This document shows positions 37,867 through 49,010 of a stretch of DNA of 64,000 bases, piece by piece. Made by a program: the position numbers and the translations under genes. Numbering within the stretch: position 1 is the stretch's first letter; each line of letters starts with the position of its first letter. The stretch covers positions 42,304,706 to 42,368,705 of the forward strand of contig CM036620.1 of assembly GCA_020746105.1 (NCBI GenBank), given 5' to 3'. The notes below the pieces were generated by a model. That model did no database searches, was not told the DNA's origin, and was given only the letters and a program-made list of their open reading frames with translations. The stretch comes from Trogon surrucura (taxonomy: Eukaryota; Chordata; Aves; Trogoniformes; Trogonidae).

Positions 37867-38097
37867 CACGACCACCCTGGGCGGTTAGGCACACATTTCA
37901 CCTGCCAAAAGAAGATTGCTGCGTGTGCCATGGTCATGGCAGGATCTGAGGGTGGTGATCTTTCTTTTCCTATCACTTTCCTTTCTCTTTCTAGCTCCAG
38001 CAAAAGGATTGTCTATGGCAAGACCAGTTCTTTTGTTTCCGCTAATAGTTCTTTATTGTGAGGAGGCACATCCATGTTAGTTCTTCTTCGATTGGTA

Positions 38098-38103
38098 AAT
38101 AAA
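38098..38103 (+). terminator. Polyadenylation signal of the putative LTR
   Basis: AATAAA within TGGTAAATAAAAATGG, followed by GT-rich sequence (GGTGTTAAG, TTGGTGTTG), the usual downstream element. Confidence 0.45.
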
Positions 38104-38196
38104 AATGGTGTTAAGATCCTTGGTGTTGATTCACCTTAATCCTGACCTGGGAGTCAGCAAACCTGGGTCATTGGCCTGAAAGCTCAGGATGCAACA

Positions 38197-40349
38197 CTTG
38201 TGAATGTGACTTCTCACTATTTTCAAGACTGTTCACCCACATTTTTATTACAAAGCTGGAAAGTTTTGGAGAGAATTGATAAGGACTTACTGTTTCTTTT
38301 TGGGCCCTTTACATAATGGGGTATCAGCAAGGTTTTGTCAGTTCTAATCCTTGCTTGTGTTACTGTAATGTGGGATGGTGAAGGCTTTTATTTCACCCTT
38401 CTCCTACGCTGGAGAAAATAACCCATCTGAAGTATTAGAGATGAATTCAGAGCAGCCTAGTTGGGCTTTGCATTTTGGTTTAGCCAGCAGTCTCTTGTCT
38501 TCCCCTGGTTGCTCTAGGTTGGTGCGTTGCTGAGATGGAAGCCACACAACCTTGCCATATGTCACCTTATTTTCCTCAAATGTTTTGAAAGCGTTTTGTT
38601 TTTTTTAGCAGAATGTTTCCCTGTTTGCTCTTTCTGGGGATAGAGAGGGTTCCTTCTGTTGCTACGAAGTTTGTCTCATTTAACTTCCAATGACTGGAAA
38701 CAGTTAATGAAAACCAGATTTTTAATTTCAAACATTGGTACAAATATGCAAGTTATTTTTCATGAAGGTAATTACACATTTGTAAATACTGTGCAAGAGT
38801 ATAATAAATTCTCCATCACTTGAAATTTTTATAATCTTTCAGTCACAACAAGGTTTTAAAGTATTTACTTTAACTATGTACTCACACTTGATACAAGAGG
38901 TACTGGTTGAATTCTTGTTACATGTGGACTCAGATATCACAAACTCTTTCCCTTGTTTTCAGATTTGTTGGCAGTCTAACTTAAAGCCTGATGTAATATT
39001 ATCCTTCACTGAGGACAATTTCATTTTGGAGCTATGTGCCAAATAATAAACAAATATACACTTGTGTTCTGGTGGTGTGAAGCTACATCATGGGGAGAAT
39101 TAATATTCTGTTGTCGTTTCTTGCCAGTACTTGTCTTGCTTTAAGTAAAAGGTTTGTATTTGATAGATGTACTAAAATGTACTGTGATAGGATTCTTAGC
39201 CCTTTTATTTGCCCATAATAGTCCATCTGTATATTCCAGAGCGGATATTTAGGTATTATGTGTATTAAAAATACAAGGGTTAATCATGTAACAATTTTAA
39301 TAATTTCCTCTCTGTTATTCTCTGCTATTTGATAGAGCTTGTGTTAGTAGGTTGTCTTTAGCCCAAGGCACTAAACCTTTGAAGCACCAGTTGTTCAAGC
39401 GCATGCTCTGCTGATGGTCTTGGTGTCCTCTTACGTAGGTTGTCTGTTCTTCTACTTGTCTTGTGTAATGGATATTGTTTGCATCAAAATGTGCTGTAAA
39501 TAGATTATTTTGCTGCTTGTCATCTCTATAACTGCACCTAGTTATGGGAAGAAATAAAAAAAGCAACTAGTTTAAGAGGCTATGTGAAATGGATATGTAC
39601 TGCTTCATGTACTTTGTTTTATGCTGTTATGGCTGTATTTTTCATGCTAATTGCATGTCAAGGTTCAAAAGAAAGGAATGTGTGGCTTATTTTTCTCTTT
39701 CTTCAGTCTGTGCTTTGCCAGATGTATTATATTTATTTCAATGAAATCCTATATTTCAATCAGTTGCTAAAATGTACATGTAATATTATTGGGAAGTGCT
39801 AGGACAACACCTTGAAGAGAAAAATAATGTGTAGCTTATGAGAATATCACACCTATAATTGATATACACCTCTTTCTTTCTTCACTCTTCATTATGCAAT
39901 TGGGAAGGACACACTGAAAAAGACCATCAGCTGATTCTAAAAACTGATTTCTGATACCTGAAAAAAGTTTTATTTCATTTTCTTGCCGGGGAAGGCAGCT
40001 GAGAGTTTTTTAGGATTAAAGAATTCAATTGAAGGTTCAGTATGCTCATCTAATCCATTATTTTAGGCATGTCATTATCTTTAACCAACAAATCTTTTGT
40101 TGTCTGAAAGACATTCAGGTTAGAAGTGATTGTGTTCTCTATTTGTACATGGCCTGGAACAAAAGAAGTTAACTGTTGTTGAAGTGCCACTGGCAAGCTT
40201 TATTTCTACAATATACTGAGACAATACTTTTCTCCCAAGATTCATGTTTAGTTAAACTCCAGAGAACACATTCAGTTGGGAACCTCAAAAATAAAGAATC
40301 TGTATAATTTCTGAAAGGTCTCTTGCAAAATAGTAGTGGTGTGTCAACT
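38197..40349. other. Unique noncoding sequence
   Basis: No recognised gene or transposon. Short frames near 39315-39802 show no domain or splice context. Confidence 0.6.
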
Positions 40350-41217
40350 CTCATAGAATCATAGAATGTTAGGGATTGGAAGGGACCTCAAAAGATCATC
40401 AAGTCCAATCCCCCTGCCAGAGCAGGAATGCCTAGACTATGCCACACAGGAACATGTCCAGGCAGGTCTTGAATGTCTCCAGAGAAGGAGACTCCACAAC
40501 CTCTCTGGGCAGCCTGTTCCAGTGTTCCGTCACCCTCACTGAGAAGAAGTTTCTTCTCGAGTTTAAGCGGAACCTCTTATGTTCCAGTTTCAGCCCATTA
40601 CCCCTTGTCCTATCAGTGGTTGTCACCGAGAAGAGCCTGGCTCCATCCTCGTGACACTCACCCTTGATATATTTGTAAACATTAATGAGGTCACCCCTCA
40701 GTCTCCTCCAAACTAAAGAGCCCCAGCTCCTTCAGTCTTTTCTCATAAGGGAGATGCTCCACTCCCTTAATCATCCTAGTTGCCCTGTGCTGGACTCTCT
40801 CCAGCAGTTCCCTGTCTTTCTTGAACTGAGGGGCCCAGAACTGGACACAGTATTCCAGATGGGGTCTCACCAGGGCAGAGTAGAGGGGAAGGAGAACCTC
40901 TCTCGACCTACTAACCACCCCCCTTCTAATACACCCCCAGGATGCCATTGGCCTTCCTGGCCACAAGGGCACAGTGCTGGCTCATGGTCATCCTGCTGTC
41001 CACCAAGACTCCCAGGTCCCTTTCCCCTACACTACTCTCTAATAAGTCATTCCCCAACTTATACTGGAACCTGGGGTTGTTCCTACCCAGATGCAAGACC
41101 CTACATTTACCCTTGTTATATTTCATTAAATTTTTCCCCGCGCAACTCTCCAGCCTACCCAGGTCTCGCTGGATGGCAGCACAGCCTTCTGGTGTGTCAG
41201 CCACTCTCCCAGCTTCT
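40350..41217 (-). mobile_element. CR1 LINE (~0.87 kb), RT C-terminal half, frameshifted
   Basis: A minus-strand CR1. The 3' end is CTCATAGAATCATAGAATG at 40350, and the 5' truncation at about 41217 lies within the block encoding [22 protein letters not shown]2 blocks readable in order are [63 protein letters not shown] and [19 protein letters not shown]. The frame is broken by an extra C in a C-run at 40934-40938 and by a short deletion near 40708. The RT active-site region is absent. The long plus-strand frame at 40685-41224 is antisense to this element. Confidence 0.95.
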
Positions 41218-43797
41218 GAGATAATGGTTGTGAAAACTAGTAAATGTATTTCTACTGAGGCAGTTAAGTTTTAATTAGAGTATTTAATCAAGAGAAATTT
41301 TAGAATAACTATTAAGTTTTATGAATCTATTTTCTAATGTAAATTTTGAGTACTGCATCCCTTGACTTTCCTAACTTTTTGGTTTTATTTTCTAATGACA
41401 TTGAAAAATTCCTTTTTTCAAGATTACAGAATTGAGTGCTGTAATTGTGGAGAAGCTGTTTGCCGTTGGGCAAGCAACAGAAAAAAAAAGTGAAGCAATA
41501 CAATACTTGATTTGGGAATGTGGAGGTGCAGACAAAGAAATTAGTTTTGTGAATGTGATTTTTTCTTTTTTAAAAAAAGAAAAAATCAAATCTTAAAGTT
41601 CATGGTAAAATATTTAGCATTCATGTGTGAAGTTAAAATTCAATGTGAGTCAGATAACTGAACAGCATGAATACTAATGGTTTGAGGAAGGAATAAGCAA
41701 TGGAGAATTACTATGCAATTGGAAAACAGTGAATGACTGCCTGAAGATATCTGAAAAAGCCGCCTATCTCCAAGGTGTGTGTGTTATGCCTTGAAATGCT
41801 AGTGTTGTACAACTAATATTTTATTTCCAGACGAATTTCTCTCCATCTCTCACTGCAAATGACTGAAAATTATTTTTACAGGTCACACTTACTCCATTTC
41901 TGTGTCCTGAGGTGAGGATCGGCTATTTTTGGCATCACTTAGAAGACTTGACCAAAAGTGACGCAGTAGCACTATAATCACTTGTTTGTAATTGCACAGC
42001 TTTGTCATTACCCTTTAAAAATATTCTCCGATAGTCATCACTATCACAGCATTTTCTGTTCTTCACTCTACTCCATGAAACTTTCTGAATGTAACACGCT
42101 AAAATAACTGCTACAAATACAGATACAATAGGCTATAGTAGAGTATTTTTAATTTTTTAATAATTTACATTTTACACCGATGCTAGTGGAAAAGAATTTC
42201 TCTGGCTGTGTAGCAGCTGCTCTCTTGTATTTGTTCTGTGTTATGCTGTGGAAGTCTCACTTTTTTGAGCAATGTTATTGTGATACAAATGAGAAAGATC
42301 TTGCAGTACAATTTTTTTTTTTTTGTTGGCATTTAAATTGCATGTATTTTTAAGCCTTTTCCTACATCGTCTCTCTATTATGTGATTTCTTATGGGAAAC
42401 ATTGCTTCACTATCTGGGAAATTACTGTTAAACTTTTCCCAAATGTATTTTCAGGGGACAGCATGGTATGATTGCATATAGACAAAAAAAAAATCTTCCT
42501 GTTTCCAGTGACCACCAGGGATCCATTATGATCACAGTAATTGACACCTTTGTTGGGATAACTTAATGATCTGTTGATGGAACAAAAATGGCAAGCAATT
42601 CGTTATTAAATAATGATGAAAGAATAAAGATGTAATAAAAATATACTGCAAAACAAATTATTGCAAGTAAAATATTGGAATATAAACATAGTAACATTTT
42701 CTGGTAATTCAGCAACTGTTAGTTGGGTTACTGCTGCCCCTGGGTAAACTGACATTTTCACATGCACTAATTAGCAAAGAGGTCAAAAAAATTTCAAATA
42801 AAATAGTTCATTTGTGGTGTTTTACCTCTGTGGAGGAACTAATCTCAGATAAACTCTGGAATAACTGACAGAGTATAACAGTAGGTGTGAGCATTCTACC
42901 TCCTAGGACTGTTTATTATCTGCATCTAATTAACTGCAAATGAAATTGAGAAAAAATACATTTCTAGATATGTTAAATGATATTTATTTTTTAATGAAGG
43001 CTAAAAAGTAGCTGTGTGCTGCAGTATGAGACTTTTTTGCCATGCGTACATACACACATTTGCTGTTGGATATAACCAAATGCTGGAGCACGTAGCAGCA
43101 ATGTCGAGGCTGCCCTGGCGAACTAACAAAGTCTTGTATCTCTTCCTGCAACACTGGCTGCTTGGGCTGGCGACAGCAGTGAACTCTCTTGCTAATTAGT
43201 GCATACAGAAATACCCAATTACACAGGAGCAGTAATGACTTGCATAGAGACAGCTGAAGCACCAGAAGAAATTAGGATCTGTGTTTCCAAGCCTGCCACA
43301 ACCTCAATTCTTGTTTTAATCACAGAATTTCCCAGTTAAAATTTCCAGCTGCTGCAACCATAATTTTATCTCCATGACATGAGTGCTTATGGGATTTTAG
43401 GATATTCCCATCAAAAACAGCAAAACTGTTCTCTGTTTTGTTCTAAAGAAAACCCAAAAGATTGTCTGAATTCCATCTCAGTTCCCTGGTTTCTTTAGCC
43501 CACTTCACTTCTCAATGCATTGCTGTGCTCTCCTTGTGCTGCAGGAGCAGCATTGAAGTCATCACAGCAAGATTTTTGTCCCTCACTCTTACAGACTTGC
43601 TTTGTCCTTGTTGTGAATGTAATAAGAAGCATTTTAAATATTTCTTTCTGAATATCGTTTTCACAGAAGCATGGTTGCAGGTCGCTGTGGTATTTCAAGC
43701 TCACAGGTAAGCAGCCCCACTCAGCTGGAATGAATGGGTGCAAGTGTGTCTGGGTGAGAACACTTATCATCCAGTCTATCATTCAAGTAGGCTGTGG
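41218..43797. other. Unique noncoding sequence
   Basis: AT-rich. It includes a T-run at 42311-42324 and A-runs near 41482 and 42484. A GC-richer segment at 43010-43200 may be conserved noncoding sequence. No gene is supported. Confidence 0.55.
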
Positions 43798-44953
43798 TAT
43801 CACAGAATCACAGAATGTTAGAGGTTGGAAGGGACCTTAGAGATCATCTAGTCCAACCCCCCTGCCAGAGCAGGATCACCTACAGTAGAGCGCACAGGAA
43901 CGCGTCCAGGCGGGTTTTGAATGTCTCAAGAGAAGGAGATTCCACAACCTCCCTGGGCAGCCTGTTCCAGTGCTCGGTCACCCTCACAGTAAAAAAGTTT
44001 TTCCTCATATTTTTATGGAACCTCCTATGTTCCAGCTTCCACCCATTGCCCCTTGTCTTGTCAGTGGATACCGCTGAAAAGAGCCTGGCTCCGTCTTCCT
44101 GACATTCCCCCTTGACATATTTATAAACATCAATGAGGTCACCCCTCAGCCTCCTCTTCTCCAAGCTAAAGAGACCCAGCTCCTTCAGCCTTTCCTCATA
44201 AGGGAGATGCTCCACTCCCTTCACCATCTTTGTGGCTCTACGCTGGACTCTCTCAAGCAGCTCCCTGTCCTTCTTGAACTGAGGGGCCCAGAACTGGACA
44301 CAATATTCCAGATGCAGCCTCACCAGGGCAGAGTAGAGGGGCAGGAGGACCTCTCTTGACCTACTTGCTACTCCCCTTCTAATACACCCCAGGATGCCAT
44401 TGGCCTTCTTGGCCATGAGGGCACATTGCTGTCTCATGGTCATCCTGCTGTCCACTAGAACCCCCAGGTCCGTTTCCCCTGTGCTGCTCTCCAGCAGGGC
44501 AGTCCCCAACCTATATTGGCACATGGGGTTATTTTTTCCCGAGTGCAAAACTCTACACTTGCCCTTATTAAACTTCATCAGATTTCTCCCTGCCCAGCCC
44601 TCCAGCCTGTCTAGGTCTCTCTGAATGGCTGCACAGCCTTCTGGTGTGTCAACCACTCCTCCCAATTTCGTATCATCAGCAAACTTGCTGACAACATTCT
44701 CTAATCCCTCATCCAGATCATTGATGAATATATTAAACAGCACCGGCCCAAGCACTGACACCTGAGGGACCCCACTAGACACAGGCATCCAGCCAGACTC
44801 AGCCCCATTGACCACAACCCTCTGGCTTCTTCCCTTCAACCAGTTCTCGACCCACCTCACTACTTGGTCATCCAGACCACACTTCCTCAGTTTACCTATG
44901 AGGATGCTGTGGGAGACGGTGTCAAAGGCCTTGCTGATGTCCAGGTAGACAAC
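43798..44953 (-). mobile_element. CR1 LINE (~1.16 kb), best-preserved RT copy
   Basis: A minus-strand CR1 with its 3' end at 43798 (plus-strand TATCACAGAATCACAGAATG), 5'-truncated near 44953. From the truncation to the ORF2 stop at about 43880 the frame is open, roughly 355 codons. Blocks in order are [46 protein letters not shown], the catalytic [83 protein letters not shown] and [19 protein letters not shown]. The endonuclease and N-terminal RT are missing, so the copy cannot move. It is the least decayed CR1 here and probably the youngest. Confidence 0.97.
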
Positions 44954-45465
44954 TAAATGTGGTACCACATCTGAACAAGAGGGGAAAAAAAAAAAACAAA
45001 ACACCTCACCATCTTCCATATATAACAGTAAATCTGAATAAAAAGCCTTTTGGTGTTTCTATCATGAACTTGATCAAGATCATTCATGTTTATACACCTA
45101 AGTGGTGCTAAATTACTGCAATAGAGCTAAATCCTAAGGCTGCTCTTGTTTAGTATTTTTCACTAGTTAATTATCTCCATTCATTTTGTATAGATGAATT
45201 TGCTTGTCAGTGCATAATGATGTATTTTCATATATTCACACATCATGCATTATTACAGTGCACTGTTTCAAAATATAACGGTTTTATGAGGATGAACTTG
45301 GCAGGATGTTTTTCCACATGAAAGTTAAAATAGAGTCAATCTTAAATTAATAAAGTCAGAAAGGGAGGTATTTGTCAATGAGGTATGTAGAGGTTTTACG
45401 TAAAGAGGTGGACAAAAACTTCAGAAATGCACAATATTTAGATGATTATGTTGACTTTTTTCATT
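44954..45465. other. Unique spacer between inverted CR1 copies
   Basis: AT-rich, with an A-run at 44986-44996. No feature is seen. Confidence 0.6.
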
Positions 45466-45981
45466 GGTGAGGCCTCACCTCGAGTACTGTGTCCACTTTT
45501 GGGCCCCTCACTACAAGAGGGACATTGAGGTGCTGGAGAGGGTACAGAGGTGGGCTGCCAAGCTGGTAAAGGGCTTCGAACACAAGTTGTATGAGGAAAG
45601 GCTGAGGGATCTGGGGCTGTTTAGCCTAGAGAAGAGGAGACTGAGGGGAGACATCATTGCTCTCTACAGCTACCTGAAGGGAGGTTGTATAGAGGCAGGG
45701 GTTGGTCTGTTCTACCTAGTGCAGAGTGACAGGAGGGGGGAAATGGATTTAAATTGAACCAGGGGAGGCTCAGGTTGGATATTAGAAAGAATTTACTGAA
45801 AGGGTTGTCAGCTATTGGAACAGGCTGCCCAGGGAGGTGGTTGAGTCACCATCCCTGTAAGTGTTTAAGAGACGGGTGGATGTTGCATTGGGGGACATAG
45901 TTTAGTGGGTTGATATGGCTGGGACAAAGGCTGGACTGGATCATCTTCAAGGTCTCTTCCAGCTGAAACTATTCTATGATT
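45466..45981 (+). mobile_element. CR1 LINE (~0.5 kb), older subfamily
   Basis: A plus-strand CR1 running from the ORF2 block [20 protein letters not shown] through [35 protein letters not shown] and LYSYLKGGC to the 3' UTR, ending CTATTCTATGATTTTAT. The protein block differs consistently from the copy at 43.8 kb (for example [10 protein letters not shown] against [10 protein letters not shown]), so this is a different CR1 subfamily. The frame stops early near 45757 relative to younger copies. Confidence 0.93.
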
Positions 45982-47403
45982 TTATTTTCCATGAAGAATT
46001 AGTCTCAGGCAAAATCAGTAACAACATCAAACTGTCACTTGATATTTTTGAAACACACTAAAACTAATGCAATGGCTTTTATTTTTTTTTCCTGAAATAA
46101 AAGGTAATTCTTAGCCTCCTGTTAAAGGCTTCACAGAAACTAAACTAAGTTCACTTTCTCCCCTGGTGAAGTTAGCTGGTACTTTATAGTAGATGGTTGC
46201 AAGTGTGGGTAATTGAGCAGTGTGAATTAAACAGAATAAATGAATTAATTTCTCAATTATTGATGCCATGTGTTTATGGCATGCATCCTTATTACTTTTT
46301 ATTTCAAAGTGTGTGTATAGCATAACTTGTGTGCATTTAATTTTTCAGTAGGCAGTGATCTATAGTATATATAGTGCTGACAATGTAGCCATTTTTCACT
46401 GCTGTTTTTTGCAGTGTTTTATCTCCATGAAAACACGGGTAAGATTTTATTTGTGTTAGCAGTTGAAGTATAACTATACTTTGAGATTTCTGAGATACTG
46501 GAAAAAAATCTTATATTTTAATTCTGTTAAAATGTATTATGAACAGGAATGAATTCTTAAACGCTGTACTGTGCAACGTGTACTAGAAAGGAAGGCCTTA
46601 TTGGCCTTCGACTCCTGTTCTTACTTTCATCTCCTGTTACTTTCTTTTAAGATCGTTAACATTTTATTAAGGATATTCACTCCTGTCCTTGTTTGGGCTT
46701 GCTACTTCCAGAAACGTTTAAAAAGCTGAAAAGCTTTAGGTAATTTATTTTTTGTATCTAGAAGAGGAGATGTTATTTATTTTATACATTACATCGAGGA
46801 CAAATTCTTTGCTTTGCTGAAGTCTTTGAGAAATGTCCAGTGAAGCCAAGACTTCCACAGAGAATCTCAATGACAACTGCTCTGAGCACTTTAAGGATCA
46901 TTCTTTTCTACATTAACCTACGTTTGTTTGCCGGGTAAAACATGAATCAGTCATCTTTACAGGTATGTGCTTTTAATTATAACTTCAGGACTAGTTTTGA
47001 TTTGTTGGGTTGTTTTTTTTTAAAAAATAGATTTGTGGTTCCAAGTAAATGTTGATATTTACTGTTTCCCAATATTATACTCATAGGGCTGCAGTCAGCT
47101 TTCAAAATATAGAATTACAATATGGATAGCAAAGAGATAATTTCCCACATTTGTTTATTAATGACTGTGCTGCCATTTATAGGTTAAAAAAGTGTGATAA
47201 TACTAATATTGGTATACTCTTCTCACTTTTTTTGGCAAGCCAATAAAAGGAAAAACTTAGCTCAGAAACTCCTAACGTGCAGTCAAGCGTTAACAGTTAG
47301 TTGGTATAAGACATGTTGAAATGGTGAACTATGCATTATTTTCTTTTGTGGCCCTGTAATATCTCCTGTGTACATTGAAAACAGGGTCTGTTTTTTTGGC
47401 TAG

Positions 47404-47499
47404 CTGCAGTCCTGCCAGCCCTTGTAATTTGTTTAACGATGCTTTCAGCTAGCCTGATGCTGCAGTTCTTGCGTGGACTCGTCATCAGAGCCCAGACAG
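47404..47499 (+). other. Exon-like block with hydrophobic reading frame (unproven)
   Basis: A pyrimidine tract and acceptor (TCTGTTTTTTTGGCTAG) precede 96 bases that end in a strong donor, CAGACAG/GTGAGA. One of the three frames is open through the block. It reads as a hydrophobic, membrane-segment-like peptide (AVLPALVICLTMLSASLML, then QFLRGLVIRAQT). The block length is a multiple of three, and the open frame enters at phase 2. The open frame itself runs from a stop at 47376-47378 to a stop at 47517-47519. I do not recognise the protein. A T-rich sequence can produce such a peptide by chance, so this could equally be noncoding. Confidence 0.2.
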
Positions 47500-47520
47500 G
47501 TGAGACAGCAGGAAAATAAA

Positions 47521-47545
47521 GGGTGTGGAGGGGGAAGGGGAGGGG
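47521..47545 (+). other. G-quadruplex-type motif
   Basis: Four G runs (47521-47523, 47530-47534, 47537-47540, 47542-47545) are separated by loops of 6, 2 and 1 bases. It lies 21 bases past the donor of the exon-like block. Confidence 0.55.
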
Positions 47546-47716
47546 AAGTTGGCTACAGGAGTATTATGGCTGGCTGTTAATTACTCATTGCCTTGGAGAC
47601 AAGCTCATTTACTGAAACAGGAGTCTGCCAAGCGTCTGAAGTATATTTTCACTCATACACATCACGTGATGAAATGATGTCTCAAACAATGAAGAGCAAC
47701 AGAAAATTGCCATTAA

Positions 47717-47738
47717 AAAAAAAAAAAAAGAAAAAATC
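47717..47738 (+). repeat. A-rich run
   Basis: An A-homopolymer of about 15 bases interrupted by a G, with no retrocopy body recognised upstream. Confidence 0.7.
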
Positions 47739-48139
47739 AAATCTAAGCTGTGCAGTGATCAAGATTGTAAGGTGGTGAGGTTCAGTGTCTCTCAAATGAA
47801 GATTTGGGGAAGGCAAATTTTTGGGAAGCACATAAAACTTCAGTTGATATTCTTATTCTTACAGGATGTTGCTTTTGCCAGAACTTTGGTTCTTCAAAGT
47901 GTCCTCTATCTGCTATGTTCTCTGAAAACCAGCAGTATAATAGACAAACAAACAAATATTTACCGATTCTTTGAATTAAAAATGTTATGAAAGAGTTATG
48001 ATGATCAGTGGGTGGTGAATAGGTTTTAGAAGGAAGAAGCTGATAATAGCAGGGTCGTTGACTTAACATGTATTTCCTAGAGTTATCTGAAACATGTTGT
48101 AAAATATATAGCAATTTTATACACATTTATAAATAAATT

Positions 48140-48181
48140 TCGAGGTCCCTTCCAACCCCTAACATTCCGTGATTCTGTGGT
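48140..48181 (+). mobile_element. CR1 LINE 3' tip (42 bp)
   Basis: CGAGGTCCCTTCCAACCCCT, then AACATTCCGTGATTCTGTGG, is the extreme CR1 3' end including the 8-mer tail. Nothing of CR1 is visible upstream. Confidence 0.85.
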
Positions 48182-48977
48182 CTAAACTTTTCAGATTTTA
48201 GTCAATCAGTGACAAACTACCACCTAATAAGACTCATAATAAAGACCTAGAGACTTAAATAAGGTAATGCCATGAATATATGCTATTAAAACCTCAGGGA
48301 TTTTTATGGAAATTTAGCCTAATTTAATTTTTATGCTTCCTTACATCATGTTAGAGAGTAAACATTGGTTTCACACTAAACAGTATAATAGATAATAAAG
48401 TGAGGTTATGTGAAAATACTATGTTAATTTTCAGTTGGTGCCACTGAAGTTATTTGGGAAGATAGAAATTATTGTAAATACAGTTTTGATATCCCCAGAT
48501 GGAAAAGTTGATATACTATAGAAAAGGAAAAATATCTGACAATCCAGTTAAAATGGATAGAAGATATGGGTTTTTTTTTTTCCCAGAGTACATGTTAATT
48601 AATTTAACCTTTTGCTTCTATAGACTGAACATAGAAAAAGTTTCAGCTTTTTCTATATGCTTGACAGTAATTACTCCATCTTCTGATCCTTGGAGGCAGG
48701 CATGTGTATTTATTGATGTGAAATGTAGTAGTGAAAGACAAATTGCATGTGTCATCTAGGTTTGAACTTGTTGAATGAACTGGAAGATACAGGAATCACA
48801 TACAAAATTGCTTTTGCTAATCACAGTCAGAGTTAAATCTTCTGGAGTGGGGGATGATTTGAGGATGGTGCAGAATTACTTCACAAATCCAATACTATCA
48901 CTTTGCCTTTATTGAGAGGGGACCAAGACAGCTTTATGCTGATCTGTGTGTATGTTTTCATATAGTGGCTTCAGGAC

Positions 48978-49010
48978 AAAGAGAAAGAAAAAAGAAAAAG
49001 AAAGAAGGAA
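48978..49010 (+). repeat. (GAAA)n purine tract
   Basis: GAGAAAGAAAAAAGAAAAAG, then AAAGAAGGAAA. A simple repeat. Confidence 0.8.

Larger units (their letters stand above)
37546..38196 (+). mobile_element. Probable solo LTR (651 bp) with CTTG flanking repeat
   Basis: A GC-rich island in AT-rich DNA with LTR structure. It begins TGTGAGGGACCGCT and ends CTCAGGATGCAACA (TGT...ACA termini). The 4-base direct repeat CTTG lies immediately outside both ends (37542-37545 and 38197-38200), consistent with a retroviral target-site duplication. Inside, in plus orientation, are a TATA box (TATAAAA, 37860-37866) and a polyadenylation signal AATAAA (38098-38103) 238 bases further on. A polypyrimidine stretch lies at 37960-37995. 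No internal retroviral genes are present. I do not recognise the family. The short repeat and the ends could be coincidental, although several signals agree. Confidence 0.55.

Noticed and set aside
40685..41224. 179-codon open frame, plus strand
   Set aside because: It lies wholly antisense to a CR1 reverse-transcriptase fragment. The frame is a by-product of CR1 codon composition.
44394..44624. 76-codon plus-strand frame
   Set aside because: Antisense to the best-preserved CR1.
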